Below the pieces are notes generated by a model. The model was not told the origin of the DNA and made no database searches. It was given only the letters and a program-made list of their open reading frames with translations. From assembly GCA_037137575.1 (NCBI GenBank), contig JBAXKB010000001.1, positions 1 through 64,000 of the forward strand: a stretch of 64,000 bases of DNA. The letters are read 5' to 3'. Positions 34,517 to 45,200 of this stretch are shown piece by piece. Position 1 is the stretch's first letter, and every line of letters begins with the position of its first letter. Both the position numbers and the translations under genes were made by a program. Origin of the DNA: UBA5976 sp037137575 (GTDB lineage: Bacteria > Actinomycetota > Actinomycetes > S36-B12 > UBA5976).

Positions 34517-35577
34517 AGATAGTTGTGGCTGGCGGCGGAACCGCTGGACATATTGAACCGGCATTAAACGTGGCCGATGCGATAGTTGAGCGTCATCCTG
34601 ACGTGAAGATTGTTGCACTTGGCACTGAACGCGGATTAGAGACCACGCTCGTCCCGGCGCGCGGATATCGTTTGGAACTTATCCCGGCCGTCCCACTGCC
34701 GCGCAGAATAAATCAAGAACTGTTTACTGTGCCAATAAGGTTGAAGGCTGCAGTTGCCCAATGCCGTGAGGTTTTGCAAGATGCCGATGTATTAATTGGT
34801 TTTGGTGGCTATGTGGCGCTTCCTGCTTACCTGGCCGCACGAGGCAGGGTGCCTATTGTCATTCATGAGGCAAATGCCCGACCGGGCCTTGCCAACAGAG
34901 TAGGCGCACGGTTTGCAAGCGCAGTAGCTGAAACCGTTTCAGGCTCGATGAGCCATGGTATTTTAACTGGCATTCCGCTTCGGACTTCGATCCAGAACTT
35001 TGATCGAGGCAGCCTATTGATCGAAGCTCGAAATCATTTCAACATTGCGCTAGATGCAACCGTGATTTTAGTATTTGGCGGATCGCAAGGCGCTGTGAAA
35101 CTTAATACGGTGATTGAGCAGTGTCGGCAGGAAGGAACATTTAAGGATGTTCACATTATTCATGCTGTTGGCATGAAAAATGAGTTACCAATAGCTAGTG
35201 GTAACACCTATCACGCAGTTCATTACATCGAACAAATGAATCTTGCCTATGCAGCTGCAGATTTTGTGATTGCGCGTTCGGGGGCGATGACTGTGGCTGA
35301 ACTAACCGCAGTTGGTTTACCTGCATGTTATGTGCCACTACCAATTGGTAATGGCGAACAGAAACTAAATGCCGAGCATGTGGTTAAGGCCGGGGGAGCG
35401 ATTCTGGTTACAGATACAGATTTCACCGCTAAGTTCGTTGCAGATGCAGTAATGCCTGTTGTGACTGACAAATTAAAATTGGCCAGTATGGCTCAAATTT
35501 CTGCCAGCTTCGGTCGTCGTGATGCGAGTAGTCGAATTGTTGACATCATCGATCGGGTAATTGCGGGTGGCGCATGA
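34513..35577 (+). CDS. murG: UDP-GlcNAc:lipid I GlcNAc transferase MurG
   Basis: This 354-residue GT28 glycosyltransferase makes lipid II at the inner face of the membrane. Signatures are GGGTAGHIEPAL at the N-terminus, FGGYVALPAYLAA, FGGSQGA and RSGAMTVAELTAVGLPA followed by PLPIGNGEQ. The ATGA overlap with ftsW indicates coupling. Confidence 0.97.
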   Translation: MKIVVAGGGTAGHIEPALNVADAIVERHPDVKIVALGTERGLETTLVPARGYRLELIPAVPLPRRINQELFTVPIRLKAAVAQCREVLQDADVLIGFGGYVALPAYLAARGRVPIVIHEANARPGLANRVGARFASAVAETVSGSMSHGILTGIPLRTSIQNFDRGSLLIEARNHFNIALDATVILVFGGSQGAVKLNTVIEQCRQEGTFKDVHIIHAVGMKNELPIASGNTYHAVHYIEQMNLAYAAADFVIARSGAMTVAELTAVGLPACYVPLPIGNGEQKLNAEHVVKAGGAILVTDTDFTAKFVADAVMPVVTDKLKLASMAQISASFGRRDASSRIVDIIDRVIAGGA

Positions 35578-36974
35578 CGGTTTTATCGGGGCATGTTCAC
35601 ATAGTCGGTATAGGTGGCGCAGGAATGAGCGGAATAGCCCGCGTACTTCTTGCCCGTGGTGTTCAAGTGAGTGGAAGTGATGCAAAAGAGTCGCGCAGGC
35701 TCACTTCACTTAAGCCACTAGGCGCAGATGTATATGTCGGACACAATGGCGCTCGCATGCTGGAATCGGGCAAGCCAGATGTATTAGTGATTTCAACCGC
35801 GATTCCTGACACAAATCCAGAAGTTCAAGCGGCGATAAAACATGGAATTGCTGTAGTTAATCGGGCAACAGCATTAGCCGAAATCGTCTCGGGTTCAATT
35901 GGGGTCAGTGTTGCTGGAACGCATGGAAAAACTACGACAACCTCGATGCTAACTGTTGTGCTCCAGCATGCAGGACTTGATCCATCCTTCGTTATTGGTT
36001 CGGAGATGAATGAGTCCGGCAGTAATGCGCATTCTGGTTCTGGTGAGCATTTTGTTGTTGAAGCGGATGAAAGCGATGGAACATTTCTACGGTTGCCAAC
36101 TACTGCTGCCATAGTCACAAATGTCGAGCCAGATCACTTAAATTACTGGGGTTCATTTGCGGCCCTTGAACAAGCTTTTGTTGACTTTATAGTTGGTACT
36201 GGAAAAAGTGCCGGTTTCTCAGTCGTTTGTGGCGATGATGCTGGAGCTAAAAAAGCTGCAGATGCTGCTAGCGCGTTAGGTGCTCGGGTCATTACCTATG
36301 GCACTAATACCCACAATGATGCAGTCGTTTCAATGCTGCAAACCCAATCGGTTGGGTCTGTTTTCACCATTACTTATCTTGGTCAAACCTACGGTCCAAT
36401 TAATCTAGTGGTGCCAGGTGAACACAACGCACTTAACGCAACCGCGGCTTTTGTTATGGCTTTAGAGCTTGGTTGTTCAGCCCAGACGGCATGTGATGGG
36501 TTAGCTAGATTTACTGGGACGCATCGGCGTTTTGAATTTCGCGGCGAGGTCGCAGGCGTTCGAGTGTTTGATGACTACGCCCATCATCCAACGGAAATTA
36601 CTGCCGTTCTAAATGCAGCTCGCACCGTAGTTGGATCCGGGCGAGTGCTCGTGGCTTTTCAAGCTCACCACTTTTATCGCACAGCGCTGTTCTCTAAAGA
36701 ATTTGGTCAAGCGCTTGGCCTTGCCGATTTCGTTGTAGTGCTTGAAGTTTTCGCGCCAGGTGAAACGCCAATTCCAGGTGCATCCGGAAGTGTGATGGCT
36801 AGCAATGTTCCGCTTTTGGACGAGGCAGTTGTTTTTGAACCGTCTTGGTCAGCAGTGCCAGCTACTTTGGTCGAGCATGCCAAGGCAGGCGATATCATTA
36901 TGACTTTAGGTGCTGGAGACATCGGAATGATGTGCCCGCAAATTCTTGAATTACTTTCTGGGCGAGGACATTAA
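35574..36974 (+). CDS. murC: UDP-MurNAc:L-alanine ligase MurC
   Basis: This 466-residue ligase adds the first amino acid of the stem peptide. Signatures are the N-terminal HIVGIGGAGMSGIARVL, the ATP loop AGTHGKTTTTSML (about 116-128), VEADESDGTF and DDYAHHPTEI. The ATGA overlap with murG places it in the same translational chain. Confidence 0.97.
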   Translation: MTVLSGHVHIVGIGGAGMSGIARVLLARGVQVSGSDAKESRRLTSLKPLGADVYVGHNGARMLESGKPDVLVISTAIPDTNPEVQAAIKHGIAVVNRATALAEIVSGSIGVSVAGTHGKTTTTSMLTVVLQHAGLDPSFVIGSEMNESGSNAHSGSGEHFVVEADESDGTFLRLPTTAAIVTNVEPDHLNYWGSFAALEQAFVDFIVGTGKSAGFSVVCGDDAGAKKAADAASALGARVITYGTNTHNDAVVSMLQTQSVGSVFTITYLGQTYGPINLVVPGEHNALNATAAFVMALELGCSAQTACDGLARFTGTHRRFEFRGEVAGVRVFDDYAHHPTEITAVLNAARTVVGSGRVLVAFQAHHFYRTALFSKEFGQALGLADFVVVLEVFAPGETPIPGASGSVMASNVPLLDEAVVFEPSWSAVPATLVEHAKAGDIIMTLGAGDIGMMCPQILELLSGRGH

Positions 36975-37666
36975 TGAGCGGGACAACTATTCGCACTGGT
37001 GAGGCAGTTCGTAAACGTCGATCTCGTATGCCTTGGATGTTTTGGCTCTTCGGTATTTTTCTGGTTATCACTTGGTGGACTTTGTATCAGTCCAAATTAT
37101 TTCTCGTTGAAGATCTAAAGATTGTGGGGACTCACAGACTTAAAGCTGAGAAAGTAATGCAAATGGCTAATGTGCATGTTGGCCAGTCATTGATTTCGGT
37201 TGACCCAAAATCAATTTCCAAGACGTTGACTAGGATTCCCCAAATTAAATCTGCTCGGGTTGAACGTGGATGGCCGCACAGCGTTTTGATTACAGTTACC
37301 GAACGCTCACCAGTTGCGGTGGTTAAGTCTGGTGACGGGTTTAATTTAATTGACGATGAGGGAATGCTCGCTGGCAAAATTGATCACCAGCCCAAGAAGA
37401 TGCGCTTGATTAGTGCCAAGCCAAATACTGCGGCTATGAAATCTGCAGTACAGATTGCGCTAGCCATCCCAGCCAAATGGAAAGTGGCCCGTATTTCTGC
37501 AGCGAACAGCAACAGTGTGATTGTGGAACTAACGCGTGGACAATCAATTGCTTTCGGATCAGGGGACCAGGCCAAACTAAAAATTAAAGTTGTTGGTTCG
37601 TTACTTATTAATAAATACCGGCACATCAATGTGAGCTCACCGCTTAATCCAACTGTGCGTCAGTAG
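36974..37666 (+). CDS. ftsQ: Cell division protein FtsQ
   Basis: This 230-residue bitopic protein has a basic cytoplasmic start, a membrane helix at about 20-38, and a POTRA domain (about 43-112) that begins FLVEDLKIVGTHRLKAEKV. A beta domain follows. FtsQ recruits the late divisome through FtsL/FtsB. The start overlaps the murC stop by one base. Confidence 0.9.
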   Translation: MSGTTIRTGEAVRKRRSRMPWMFWLFGIFLVITWWTLYQSKLFLVEDLKIVGTHRLKAEKVMQMANVHVGQSLISVDPKSISKTLTRIPQIKSARVERGWPHSVLITVTERSPVAVVKSGDGFNLIDDEGMLAGKIDHQPKKMRLISAKPNTAAMKSAVQIALAIPAKWKVARISAANSNSVIVELTRGQSIAFGSGDQAKLKIKVVGSLLINKYRHINVSSPLNPTVRQ

Positions 37667-37676
37667 CCGTTTGCCG

Positions 37677-37711
37677 CGGTAATTGCCGACACGCCGAGTC
37701 AGTCATTACCG
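37677..37711 (+). promoter_or_regulatory. Inverted repeat between ftsQ and ftsZ
   Basis: CGGTAAT (37677-37683) pairs with ATTACCG (37705-37711) around a 21-nt loop. It precedes a TTGACA (37752-37757) without a clear -10 partner. The 150-bp gap probably holds an ftsZ promoter, but I could not fix it. Confidence 0.4.
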
Positions 37712-37816
37712 AGATTTTCCTAGTTAGCCAATACCTTTTACTTGTTACAGGTTGACATAACTATAACGCTCTTGTTGAGGTTTACAGTTAGTCCGCAGCA
37801 CCCAGGAGGCGCAATT

Positions 37817-39061
37817 ATGCCGGCACCACAGAATTATTTAGCAGTTATTAAAGTCGTAGGTATTGGCGGTGGCGGCGTTAACGCTGTAAACCGCATGATC
37901 GAATACGGTTTGAAAGGCGTCGAATTCGTCGCCATCAACACTGATGCCCAGCATCTGTTGATGAGCGATGCTGACGTCAAACTCGATATCGGCCGCGACT
38001 TAACTCGTGGACTCGGCGCCGGCGCAGATCCTGAAGTTGGTCGCCAAGCTGCCGAAGATCATCGTCAAGACATCGAAGACGTGCTCAAAGGTTCCGACAT
38101 GGTCTTTGTCGCTGCTGGTGAAGGCGGCGGAACTGGTACCGGTGGCGCTCCAATTGTTGCCGAGATTGCCCGTAGTTTGGGCGCACTAACTATCGGCGTT
38201 GTAACCCGACCATTTAGTTTTGAAGGCAATACTCGCGCGGAACGTGCCAGTATTGGTATTGAGTCACTTCGTAGCCAAGTAGATACCCTGATCGTTATTC
38301 CAAATGACCGGCTACTTGAGGTTTCCGATAGCACCATCAGCGCAGTCGATGCCTGGCGTCATGCTGACTCTGTTTTGTTCCAGGGAGTCAGCGGCATCAC
38401 CGATGTAATTACGACACCGGGTCTAATCAACCTGGACTACGCAGATGTTCGTAGCATCATGAAGGACGCAGGCTCCGCCCTGATGGGTGTTGGTGAAGCT
38501 CGTGGACCATCTCGCGCTATTGAGGCTGCCACTTTGGCAATTGCTAGTCCGCTTCTTGAAGCCAGTATCGAAGGCGCCCGCGGCGTACTCATTGCAGTAT
38601 CTGGCGCTAGCGACTTGGGTCTGTTTGAAATTAACGAGGCAGCTCGAATGATTCAAAACGCTGTTCACCCGGATGCGCAGATTATTTTCGGAACCGCAAT
38701 TGATGACACTCTTGGCGACATGGTTAAGGTCACCGTTATCGCAGCCGGTTTTGATGGAGGTGAACCACTTTCTTCTAAAGTGACATCGCCATACGCTCGT
38801 AAAGTTCTAGACGAGACACCAATAGCTGCGCAGGCTGCGCACGCTGTAGCAAAAGAAGGACAGACTCCAGTAATTCCGGTTGCAGCTGACTACAGTTCCG
38901 AGCCGGCTGAAGTTTCAGTTCCAGACGTATTCGCACCAGCGGGCGATCACTTTGACGCTATGTTCGGCGAGCAAGATGAAGTCGAACAAGCCGATGAAAC
39001 CGAGCCGGCTGCAGTTGAACCTGAAGAAGATGGCTTAGCTGTTCCTGATTTCTTGCGTTGA
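37817..39061 (+). CDS. ftsZ: Cell division GTPase FtsZ
   Basis: This 414-residue tubulin homologue forms the Z ring. The GTP loop GGGTGTGGAPI and T7-loop region are intact. The disordered acidic linker (about 320-400) ends in the conserved tail VPDFLR, which binds SepF and membrane anchors. The ATG at 37817 follows a strong AGGAGG (37804-37809); the frame is open upstream but the family starts at MPAPQNYL here. No ftsA is present, as is usual in actinobacteria, where SepF anchors the ring. Confidence 0.98.
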   Translation: MPAPQNYLAVIKVVGIGGGGVNAVNRMIEYGLKGVEFVAINTDAQHLLMSDADVKLDIGRDLTRGLGAGADPEVGRQAAEDHRQDIEDVLKGSDMVFVAAGEGGGTGTGGAPIVAEIARSLGALTIGVVTRPFSFEGNTRAERASIGIESLRSQVDTLIVIPNDRLLEVSDSTISAVDAWRHADSVLFQGVSGITDVITTPGLINLDYADVRSIMKDAGSALMGVGEARGPSRAIEAATLAIASPLLEASIEGARGVLIAVSGASDLGLFEINEAARMIQNAVHPDAQIIFGTAIDDTLGDMVKVTVIAAGFDGGEPLSSKVTSPYARKVLDETPIAAQAAHAVAKEGQTPVIPVAADYSSEPAEVSVPDVFAPAGDHFDAMFGEQDEVEQADETEPAAVEPEEDGLAVPDFLR

Positions 39062-39780
39062 GCAAATCACCACTTTTCGCCGAGCGCAATTTCGGAGAAA
39101 TTTCGGTCGTTGTAACCAGTCGGTTCGGTGGTTACAGCAACGGAGCATTTAGTTCACTAAATCTGGCCGACCATGTTGGCGACGATGACAGTGCAGTAAC
39201 AAAAAATCGTGAATTGCTTAGTCAATTAATCGACGCTGATTGTTTGAAAGTCTTGACTGCAACTCATGGCAGCGATGTTTCCTTTGTTGAAACACAAACT
39301 AAAGTGATGCCCGGCGATGGATTTGTCACTAAGTCAAAAAATCTTGGTTTAGTTGCCCTAGCCGCCGATTGCGCGCCATTTGCGCTAGTTGACCCAGTCG
39401 CGCAAATAGTGGCGGTTGGACATTGCGGATGGCTTGGTCTTGCCGCCGAACTGCCAAAATCCTTAGCCACTGCATTTTTGAGTCAAGGCGCGGTTCCGAG
39501 TCGCTCAGTTGCCATTTTGGGTCCAACAATATGTGGAAAATGTTATGAAGTAACCGCTGATCGGGTCAGTCTGGTCGGTGCCAAATGTCCAGAGGCGATC
39601 GTGGATAGTCGCCATCTCGATATCGCTGCCGGAGTTAAAGAACAACTCGGCAAGTTTGGTTTTGCAGTAGAACAACTAGCATCCTGTACGGCAGAAAACG
39701 AAGATCTTTATTCCTATCGCCGTGATGGAATAACTGGTCGGCATGCACTTGCTGTTGTGATTCATCAGCGTGAGAATTAA
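39058..39780 (+). CDS. pgeF: Purine nucleoside phosphorylase / PgeF family protein (YfiH, laccase domain)
   Basis: The protein has 240 residues. Family metal and active-site positions are visible: the His in ATHGSDV, the Cys in AADCAPF and the His in GHCGWLG (usually HAGW, so Cys replaces Ala). PgeF homologues remove misincorporated L-Ser from UDP-MurNAc or act as nucleoside phosphorylases. The place after ftsZ fits a wall-quality role. It starts with TTG overlapping the ftsZ stop. Confidence 0.88.
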   Translation: MSKSPLFAERNFGEISVVVTSRFGGYSNGAFSSLNLADHVGDDDSAVTKNRELLSQLIDADCLKVLTATHGSDVSFVETQTKVMPGDGFVTKSKNLGLVALAADCAPFALVDPVAQIVAVGHCGWLGLAAELPKSLATAFLSQGAVPSRSVAILGPTICGKCYEVTADRVSLVGAKCPEAIVDSRHLDIAAGVKEQLGKFGFAVEQLASCTAENEDLYSYRRDGITGRHALAVVIHQREN

Positions 39781-39782
39781 GT

Positions 39783-40472
39783 GTGATGTCCCGTCTTGAT
39801 GAGTTGTCCCTGAACTGGACCCAAACTACCGCGCAAGTTGAATCTGCTTGCCTAGCGGCTAACCGCAATTTTTCTGAGGTCACGATAATTGCGGTAACTA
39901 AAACTTGGCCGGCCGCGGATGTTGATCTTTTGGCACATCTGGGGGTAACCAATGTGGGGGAGAATCGCGACCAAGAAGCGGCCGCAAAGAAACTAGAAGT
40001 TCAAGCATCAAATTTGACTTGGCATGCAATTGGGCAGGTCCAGACAAATAAAGCGAAGAGTATTGTGCAATGGGCCGATGCAGTACACAGTGTGGACCGC
40101 ATAGAGCTAGTGCATGCGTTAGCCAAAGTTATGCCCACGCGCAATCGCCCGCTTGATGTGTTTATTCAAATTAATCTCGATCCAGATGTGCGCCAAGAGC
40201 GCGGCGGACTTCGTGATGGCGATGTACTCGAACTTGCCGAACAAATCTGCGCGATACCCGGTCTGAATCTGATGGGCGTGATGGGGGTTGCGCCAGTTAA
40301 CGAGGACGCTGCCCAAGCATTTGCCGCACTTGAACGCAGTTCACTTCAGCTGCGCCAACATATGCCGGCTGCGCAATATATTTCGGCTGGAATGAGCGCA
40401 GACTACGAAATTGCCCTCAAATATGGCGCGACACACCTACGGTTAGGTTCGGTAATACTCGGACATCGCTGA
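39783..40472 (+). CDS. YggS/YlmE family PLP homeostasis protein
   Basis: This 229-residue single-domain PLP-binding barrel has the PLP lysine in IAVTKTWPA. GLNLMGVMGV and the C-terminal SAGMSADYEIALKYGATHLRLG match the family. YggS proteins buffer PLP and affect amino acid balance. The start is GTG 39783 or ATG 39786. It sits between pgeF and sepF, the conserved ylm order. Confidence 0.93.
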   Translation: MMSRLDELSLNWTQTTAQVESACLAANRNFSEVTIIAVTKTWPAADVDLLAHLGVTNVGENRDQEAAAKKLEVQASNLTWHAIGQVQTNKAKSIVQWADAVHSVDRIELVHALAKVMPTRNRPLDVFIQINLDPDVRQERGGLRDGDVLELAEQICAIPGLNLMGVMGVAPVNEDAAQAFAALERSSLQLRQHMPAAQYISAGMSADYEIALKYGATHLRLGSVILGHR

Positions 40473-40524
40473 TTTTGCAGGTAACTTCGTAGGGAAGAAG
40501 TTTCCCCGATAGGAGTTGGCAATT

Positions 40525-40980
40525 ATGGCAAGTGCATTGCGCAAGGTTGCAGAATATTTAGGTCTAGTAGATGGCGATGGCTTCGGTGACGAGCCAACTT
40601 ACTATGCGCAAGAGGCGCAAGAAGCAGTTGAACAGCCAAATCTGCAGGTAGTGACCCCAGAGAATGCTCATCAGGTTGCCAAGTCAGCACCTGCAATTGA
40701 TCCGTACCGCATTGTTAGCATTCAGCCAACAACATTTAATGATGCTCGTCGCATCGGCGAAGAATTCCGTTCTGGTTCACCAGTTATCTTGAACTTGAGC
40801 GAACTTGAATATGCAGACCAGGTGCGAGTTGTAGATTTCTCGGCTGGCCTCGTGCATGGACTTGAGGGCACCTTAGAAAAGGTAGCTAAAGAAGTGTTCT
40901 TGCTCTCACCGGCCAACATTGATGTCTCTTTGGCTGCTCGCGCCCAACTGCGTGATGAGCCATTTTTCAACCAACGCTAA
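40525..40980 (+). CDS. sepF: Cell division protein SepF
   Basis: The protein has 151 residues. An N-terminal amphipathic membrane-targeting helix (MASALRKVAEYLGL) is followed by a linker and the SepF core (about 60-140) with FNDARRIGEEFRSG and the VDFSAGLVHG strand. It anchors FtsZ to the membrane in bacteria lacking FtsA. The ATG at 40525 follows AGGAG by 9 nt. Confidence 0.96.
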   Translation: MASALRKVAEYLGLVDGDGFGDEPTYYAQEAQEAVEQPNLQVVTPENAHQVAKSAPAIDPYRIVSIQPTTFNDARRIGEEFRSGSPVILNLSELEYADQVRVVDFSAGLVHGLEGTLEKVAKEVFLLSPANIDVSLAARAQLRDEPFFNQR

Positions 40981-40992
40981 GGATTTCCGGCT

Positions 40993-41277
40993 TTGTCGCT
41001 AGTCAGCCAATGGCTGTCTTTTGCCCTTGAAATTTATTGGTACATTTTGGTCGCAAGACTAATTTTCGAATGGATTCCAGCATTTTCGCCAACTTGGCGT
41101 CCCCGAGGCGTTTTGCTTTTACTAGCTGAAGTCCTTTACACCCTCACTGATCCACCGGTTCGTCTAGTGCGCAAAGTGATACCACCTGTGCGAATTGGTG
41201 AGGTCAGTTTAGATTTAAGTTTCTTGGTTCTGCTGTTTGCCATAAACATCGCACAGCGGATACTGCTTAACTTTTGA
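40993..41277 (+). CDS. YggT family membrane protein
   Basis: This 94-residue protein has two membrane helices, with the YggT signature LIFEWIPAFSPTW and TDPPVRLVRKVIPP between them. Its molecular role is unclear; it is a conserved neighbour of sepF and divIVA. The start is TTG, with AAGGA 9 nt upstream. Confidence 0.9.
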   Translation: MSLVSQWLSFALEIYWYILVARLIFEWIPAFSPTWRPRGVLLLLAEVLYTLTDPPVRLVRKVIPPVRIGEVSLDLSFLVLLFAINIAQRILLNF

Positions 41278-41340
41278 TCCGCAGCCGGTGCCAGCCAGTC
41301 ACCAGAGCGCACGATTTTAGCCAGCAGCGAAATTGTTTAG

Positions 41341-41370
41341 TTGCACATTCTGGCTAGTTTTCCCTACGCT
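41341..41370 (+). promoter_or_regulatory. Promoter of divIVA
   Basis: TTGCAC (41341-41346) and TACGCT (41365-41370) are 18 bp apart, about 60 bp before the divIVA start. This allows expression apart from the dcw cluster. Confidence 0.6.
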
Positions 41371-41431
41371 AGGGTTCAGCAGTTTGGTAGAGTGTCTGCC
41401 CTGACGCAGTACTACATGAAAGGGTCCGACC

Positions 41432-42277
41432 ATGGCGCTAACGCCCGAAGAAATTCACAACAAAACATTTAATGAGACCACATTTAAAAAAGGTTACGAC
41501 CAGATTGAGGTAGATGATTTTCTTGATTCAATCGAAATCACTGTCTCCGCTTTGGTTAAGGAAGTCGACGATTTGCGTTCCGCAACTCGTGGCGAAATTC
41601 CAGCATCGGTAACGGCCAAACTAGATGAACTAACTGCTGACAACGAAAACCTTTCTTCAGCACTTGCGCAGGCGCAAACTGAAGCTGAAACCTTACGCAA
41701 CCAGAATTCTGAACTTGCCTCAGCAAGCTCACAAGGTGATTCAGCAGTTGCAGATCAACTAAGCGCACAGCTACACGCCGTTACGCAAGAGTTATCTGTT
41801 GCTCAACAAACACTTTCTGCGTTAGAAAACGAAAAGGCTGCGCTAGAGAACGACAAGGCTGCGCTAGTTGCGCAGGTTGATCAGCTCAGTGCACACAATG
41901 AAGAATTGTCGCAGGGGGCAGTAGTTGCACCAATCTCTGCATCTGATGCAAGTGTTTCTGCAGTACGCATGCTTGAACTTGCGCAGCGCACTGCAGATGA
42001 AACTGTTGCATCAGCGCGCATCGAAGGCGAACAGTTCCTTACTGAAGCGTCATCACAGGCTGAACGCATCATGAGTGAGACCACAAGCAATGTGGCAAAC
42101 ATCACTCGTGAGTTTGAAGGTCAGAAAGCTGGTCTTGAGCGCAAGATTGAAGAGTTGCGCGCCTACGAGCGTGAGTACCGTGGACGTCTGCGCAGTTACC
42201 TAGAGGGTCAGTTACGTGAACTTGAGGCCAAAAAGCTTGATGTTGAACTCGAATCTGGTCCAGCAGACGACGAATAA
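41432..42277 (+). CDS. divIVA: DivIVA/Wag31 polar growth protein
   Basis: The protein has 281 residues. The conserved N-terminal membrane-binding domain (about 1-55, with LTPEEIHNKTFNETTFKKGYDQIEVDDFLD) is followed by long coiled coils (about 60-150 and 170-265) interrupted by an Ala/Val-rich linker. In actinobacteria it marks cell poles and organises wall growth. It has its own promoter and the ribosome site GAAAGGG. It converges with ileS only 15 bp away. Confidence 0.95.
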   Translation: MALTPEEIHNKTFNETTFKKGYDQIEVDDFLDSIEITVSALVKEVDDLRSATRGEIPASVTAKLDELTADNENLSSALAQAQTEAETLRNQNSELASASSQGDSAVADQLSAQLHAVTQELSVAQQTLSALENEKAALENDKAALVAQVDQLSAHNEELSQGAVVAPISASDASVSAVRMLELAQRTADETVASARIEGEQFLTEASSQAERIMSETTSNVANITREFEGQKAGLERKIEELRAYEREYRGRLRSYLEGQLRELEAKKLDVELESGPADDE

Positions 42278-42292
42278 CCGAAAATCGATTTC

Positions 42293-45200
42293 TTAGGCTT
42301 TCGCTAACAGAATCGAAACACCTAGTTCTTCATCGCGCAGGGTGGCACCATTGGTGTCGCCCTGTTGCCATGTGGTGGCCAATACTTCTGCGGCAATTCG
42401 CTCGCCGTAAGTCGCAAGTGCGACTAGGGCATTAGCCTCGCTAGCACTCCAAGTAACAACAATTCGATCTGTTATGTCGAAGCCTGAAGTTTTACGGGCA
42501 TCTTGAATCATTCGGGTGATGTCGCGGGCAATACCTTGTGCAAGTAAATCGTCATTCAGTGCTAAGTCAAGTGCAAGTGACTCACCATCAGCGGATGCGA
42601 CGGTCCAACCTTCACGTGGGACTTCAGTGATAACCACATCATCCAAGGAAATGTCATGTGTTGTTCCAGCAACTACAACTACTGCTGTGTTCTGGCGCAG
42701 CGCCGCGACAAACTCTGCTGCATTCTGCGCGGCAATAGCTGCTGCGATTACTGGCGTATCTTTTGCAAACCGGGCGCCTAGTGATTTGAAATTTGCTTTA
42801 ACCGATACATCGACAAGTTCGCTTGATTCACCGAGCTCTTCTAGGGCAAGTACATTGACTTCGTCGCGAATTTGCTCTTGCAAACTTTCTGGAATTTGCG
42901 ACCAGCCAGCAGCAGCAACTAGAGCGCGTTGCAGAGGCTGGCGAGTTTTAACACCAGATGTCGCTCGGGCAGCGCGGCCAAGTTCAACAATGCGACGCGT
43001 TAAAGCAACTTGTTCATTCAATGTGTCGTCGATGGTGGCGCTTTGCCAATCTGGCCAACTGCTTAAGTGCACAGATTCAGTATCAGGTGTTACGAATAGA
43101 TCTTGCCACACTCGCTCGGTAATAAACGGGGTGAATGGAGCCATAACCTGCGTGACAATCTTTAGGCACTGATGAAGTGTGCTTAGGGCAACAGCGTCGC
43201 CATCCCAGAATCGACGACGGGAACGGCGCACATACCAATTGGATAGATCGTCTACGTATTCAGCAATTAGGCGCCCGGCTCGTTGGGTGTCGAATTGCGT
43301 AAGCGCATCATCGACTTCGCGCGCTAGGCGGTTTGCCTCGCTAAGCGCCCAGCGGTCTAGATCTGTTGGGTTCTCTAGAGTCAGAACCGAACCATCCCAT
43401 TGGCTACTGCGCGCATACAGGCTCTGGAAGGCCACTGTGTTCCAGTAGGTAAGAAGTGTCTTGCGAACTACCTCTGCGATGGTTGTGTGTCCCACGCGCC
43501 GTGCCTGCCACGGGGAACCGCTAACAGCCATGAACCAGCGAAGTGCATCGGCGCCATGCTCATCCATAAGCGGAATTGGCTCGAGCACATTGCCTAGGTG
43601 CTTACTCATTTTGCGGCCATCTTCATCAAGAATATGGCCAAGGCAAAGAACATTTTTATATGCTGACTCGTCAAACACCAGAGTTCCAATAGCCATCAAT
43701 GTGTAAAACCAGCCACGGGTTTGATCGATAGCTTCACAGATAAAGTCAGCGGGGTAGCCAGCCTCAAATTTATCCACATTTGCTTGTGGGTAGCCGTATT
43801 GCGCAAATGGCATAGCGCCAGAATCAAACCAGCAGTCGATGACTTCCGGAACTCGGCTAGCAGTTTCGCCACAAGTTGGGCAAGGGAAAGTTACATCATC
43901 TACGAACGGACGATGTGGATCCATCTCTAACGCAGCATCACCGGCATGTTGCGCTAGTTCGGCGCGACCACCAACGCAAGTTAAGTGGCCCTCATCGCAG
44001 CGCCAAATCGGTAGCGGAGTTCCCCAATACCGGTTACGCGAAAGTGCCCAGTCCACATTGTTATTGAGCCAGTCGCCAAAGCGACCATTCTTGATCGTGT
44101 CTGGGAACCAGTTGGTTTTTTCATTCTGGGCGATTAACTGATCTTTAATCGCTGTTGTGCGGATATACCAAGATGGTTGCGCGTAATAAATCAAAGCGGT
44201 GTGACAGCGCCAGCAATGTGGGTATGAGTGTTCGTAAGGCAAGTGCTTGAACAAGATGCCTTCTTGTTGCAAGATTTCAACCAGCTTGATGTCGGCAGTC
44301 TTAAAGAAAACGCCGCCAACATGTGGAATCTCTGCAACAAACTCGCCATTGGGCGCCACTGGATTTACCACAGGCAGGCCATAAGCACGACAGGTAGCTA
44401 AATCCTCTGCGCCGAATGCCGGTGACTGATGCACGATGCCAGTGCCATCTTCAGTAGTTACATACTCGGCCAGCAGAACTGTATGAATCGGCGCATCGGT
44501 TTCTGGGAATTCAACCCAATTGAATGGTCTTTGGTATGGCGTACCTTCAAGATCTTGGCCGGTTACTGTAGCCAGCACGGTTGAGTCTTCGCCAAGTACA
44601 GATTCGCGAAGCGTTTTTGCGATTACAAAGATTTCGCCCGCTTCGCTTTTAGCAATGTCATATTCAACTTTTGGATTTACTGCTGCCGCGGTATTTGAAA
44701 CCAAAGTCCAAGGAGTGGTTGTCCAAATCAGTAATGCAATTCCCGGGAATTGGTCGGCAAGTTTTCCGCTGGTGATTGGCAACTTAACAAATACCGAAGC
44801 GTCAACAACATCCTCGTAGCCTTGAGCTAATTCGTGATCAGATAATCCAGTTCCGCATCGCGGGCAATATGGTGAAACGCGATGATCTTGAACCAAAAGT
44901 CCCTTGTCGAAGATTTTCTTAAGACTCCACCAAACGCTGTCAACGTAACTCGCGTCCATAGTCCAGTAGGCCTGATCCATATCGACCCAATAGCCCATTC
45001 GTTCGGTCATTGCGGCAAATTCGTCTACGTTTCGAACAACTGACTCGCGACAACGCGCATTAAATTGCGCAATTCCATATTTTTCAATGTCCTGTTTTCC
45101 AACAAAACCGAGTTCTTTTTCAACGGCAAGTTCAACAGGTAACCCGTGGCAATCCCAGCCAGCTTTGCGCGGAACGTGATAGCCCTTCATCGTGCGAAAA

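Noticed and set aside
42516..43172. 218-codon plus-strand open frame inside ileS
   Set aside because: The Ser/Thr/Arg-rich composition is typical of an antisense shadow of a well-conserved gene.
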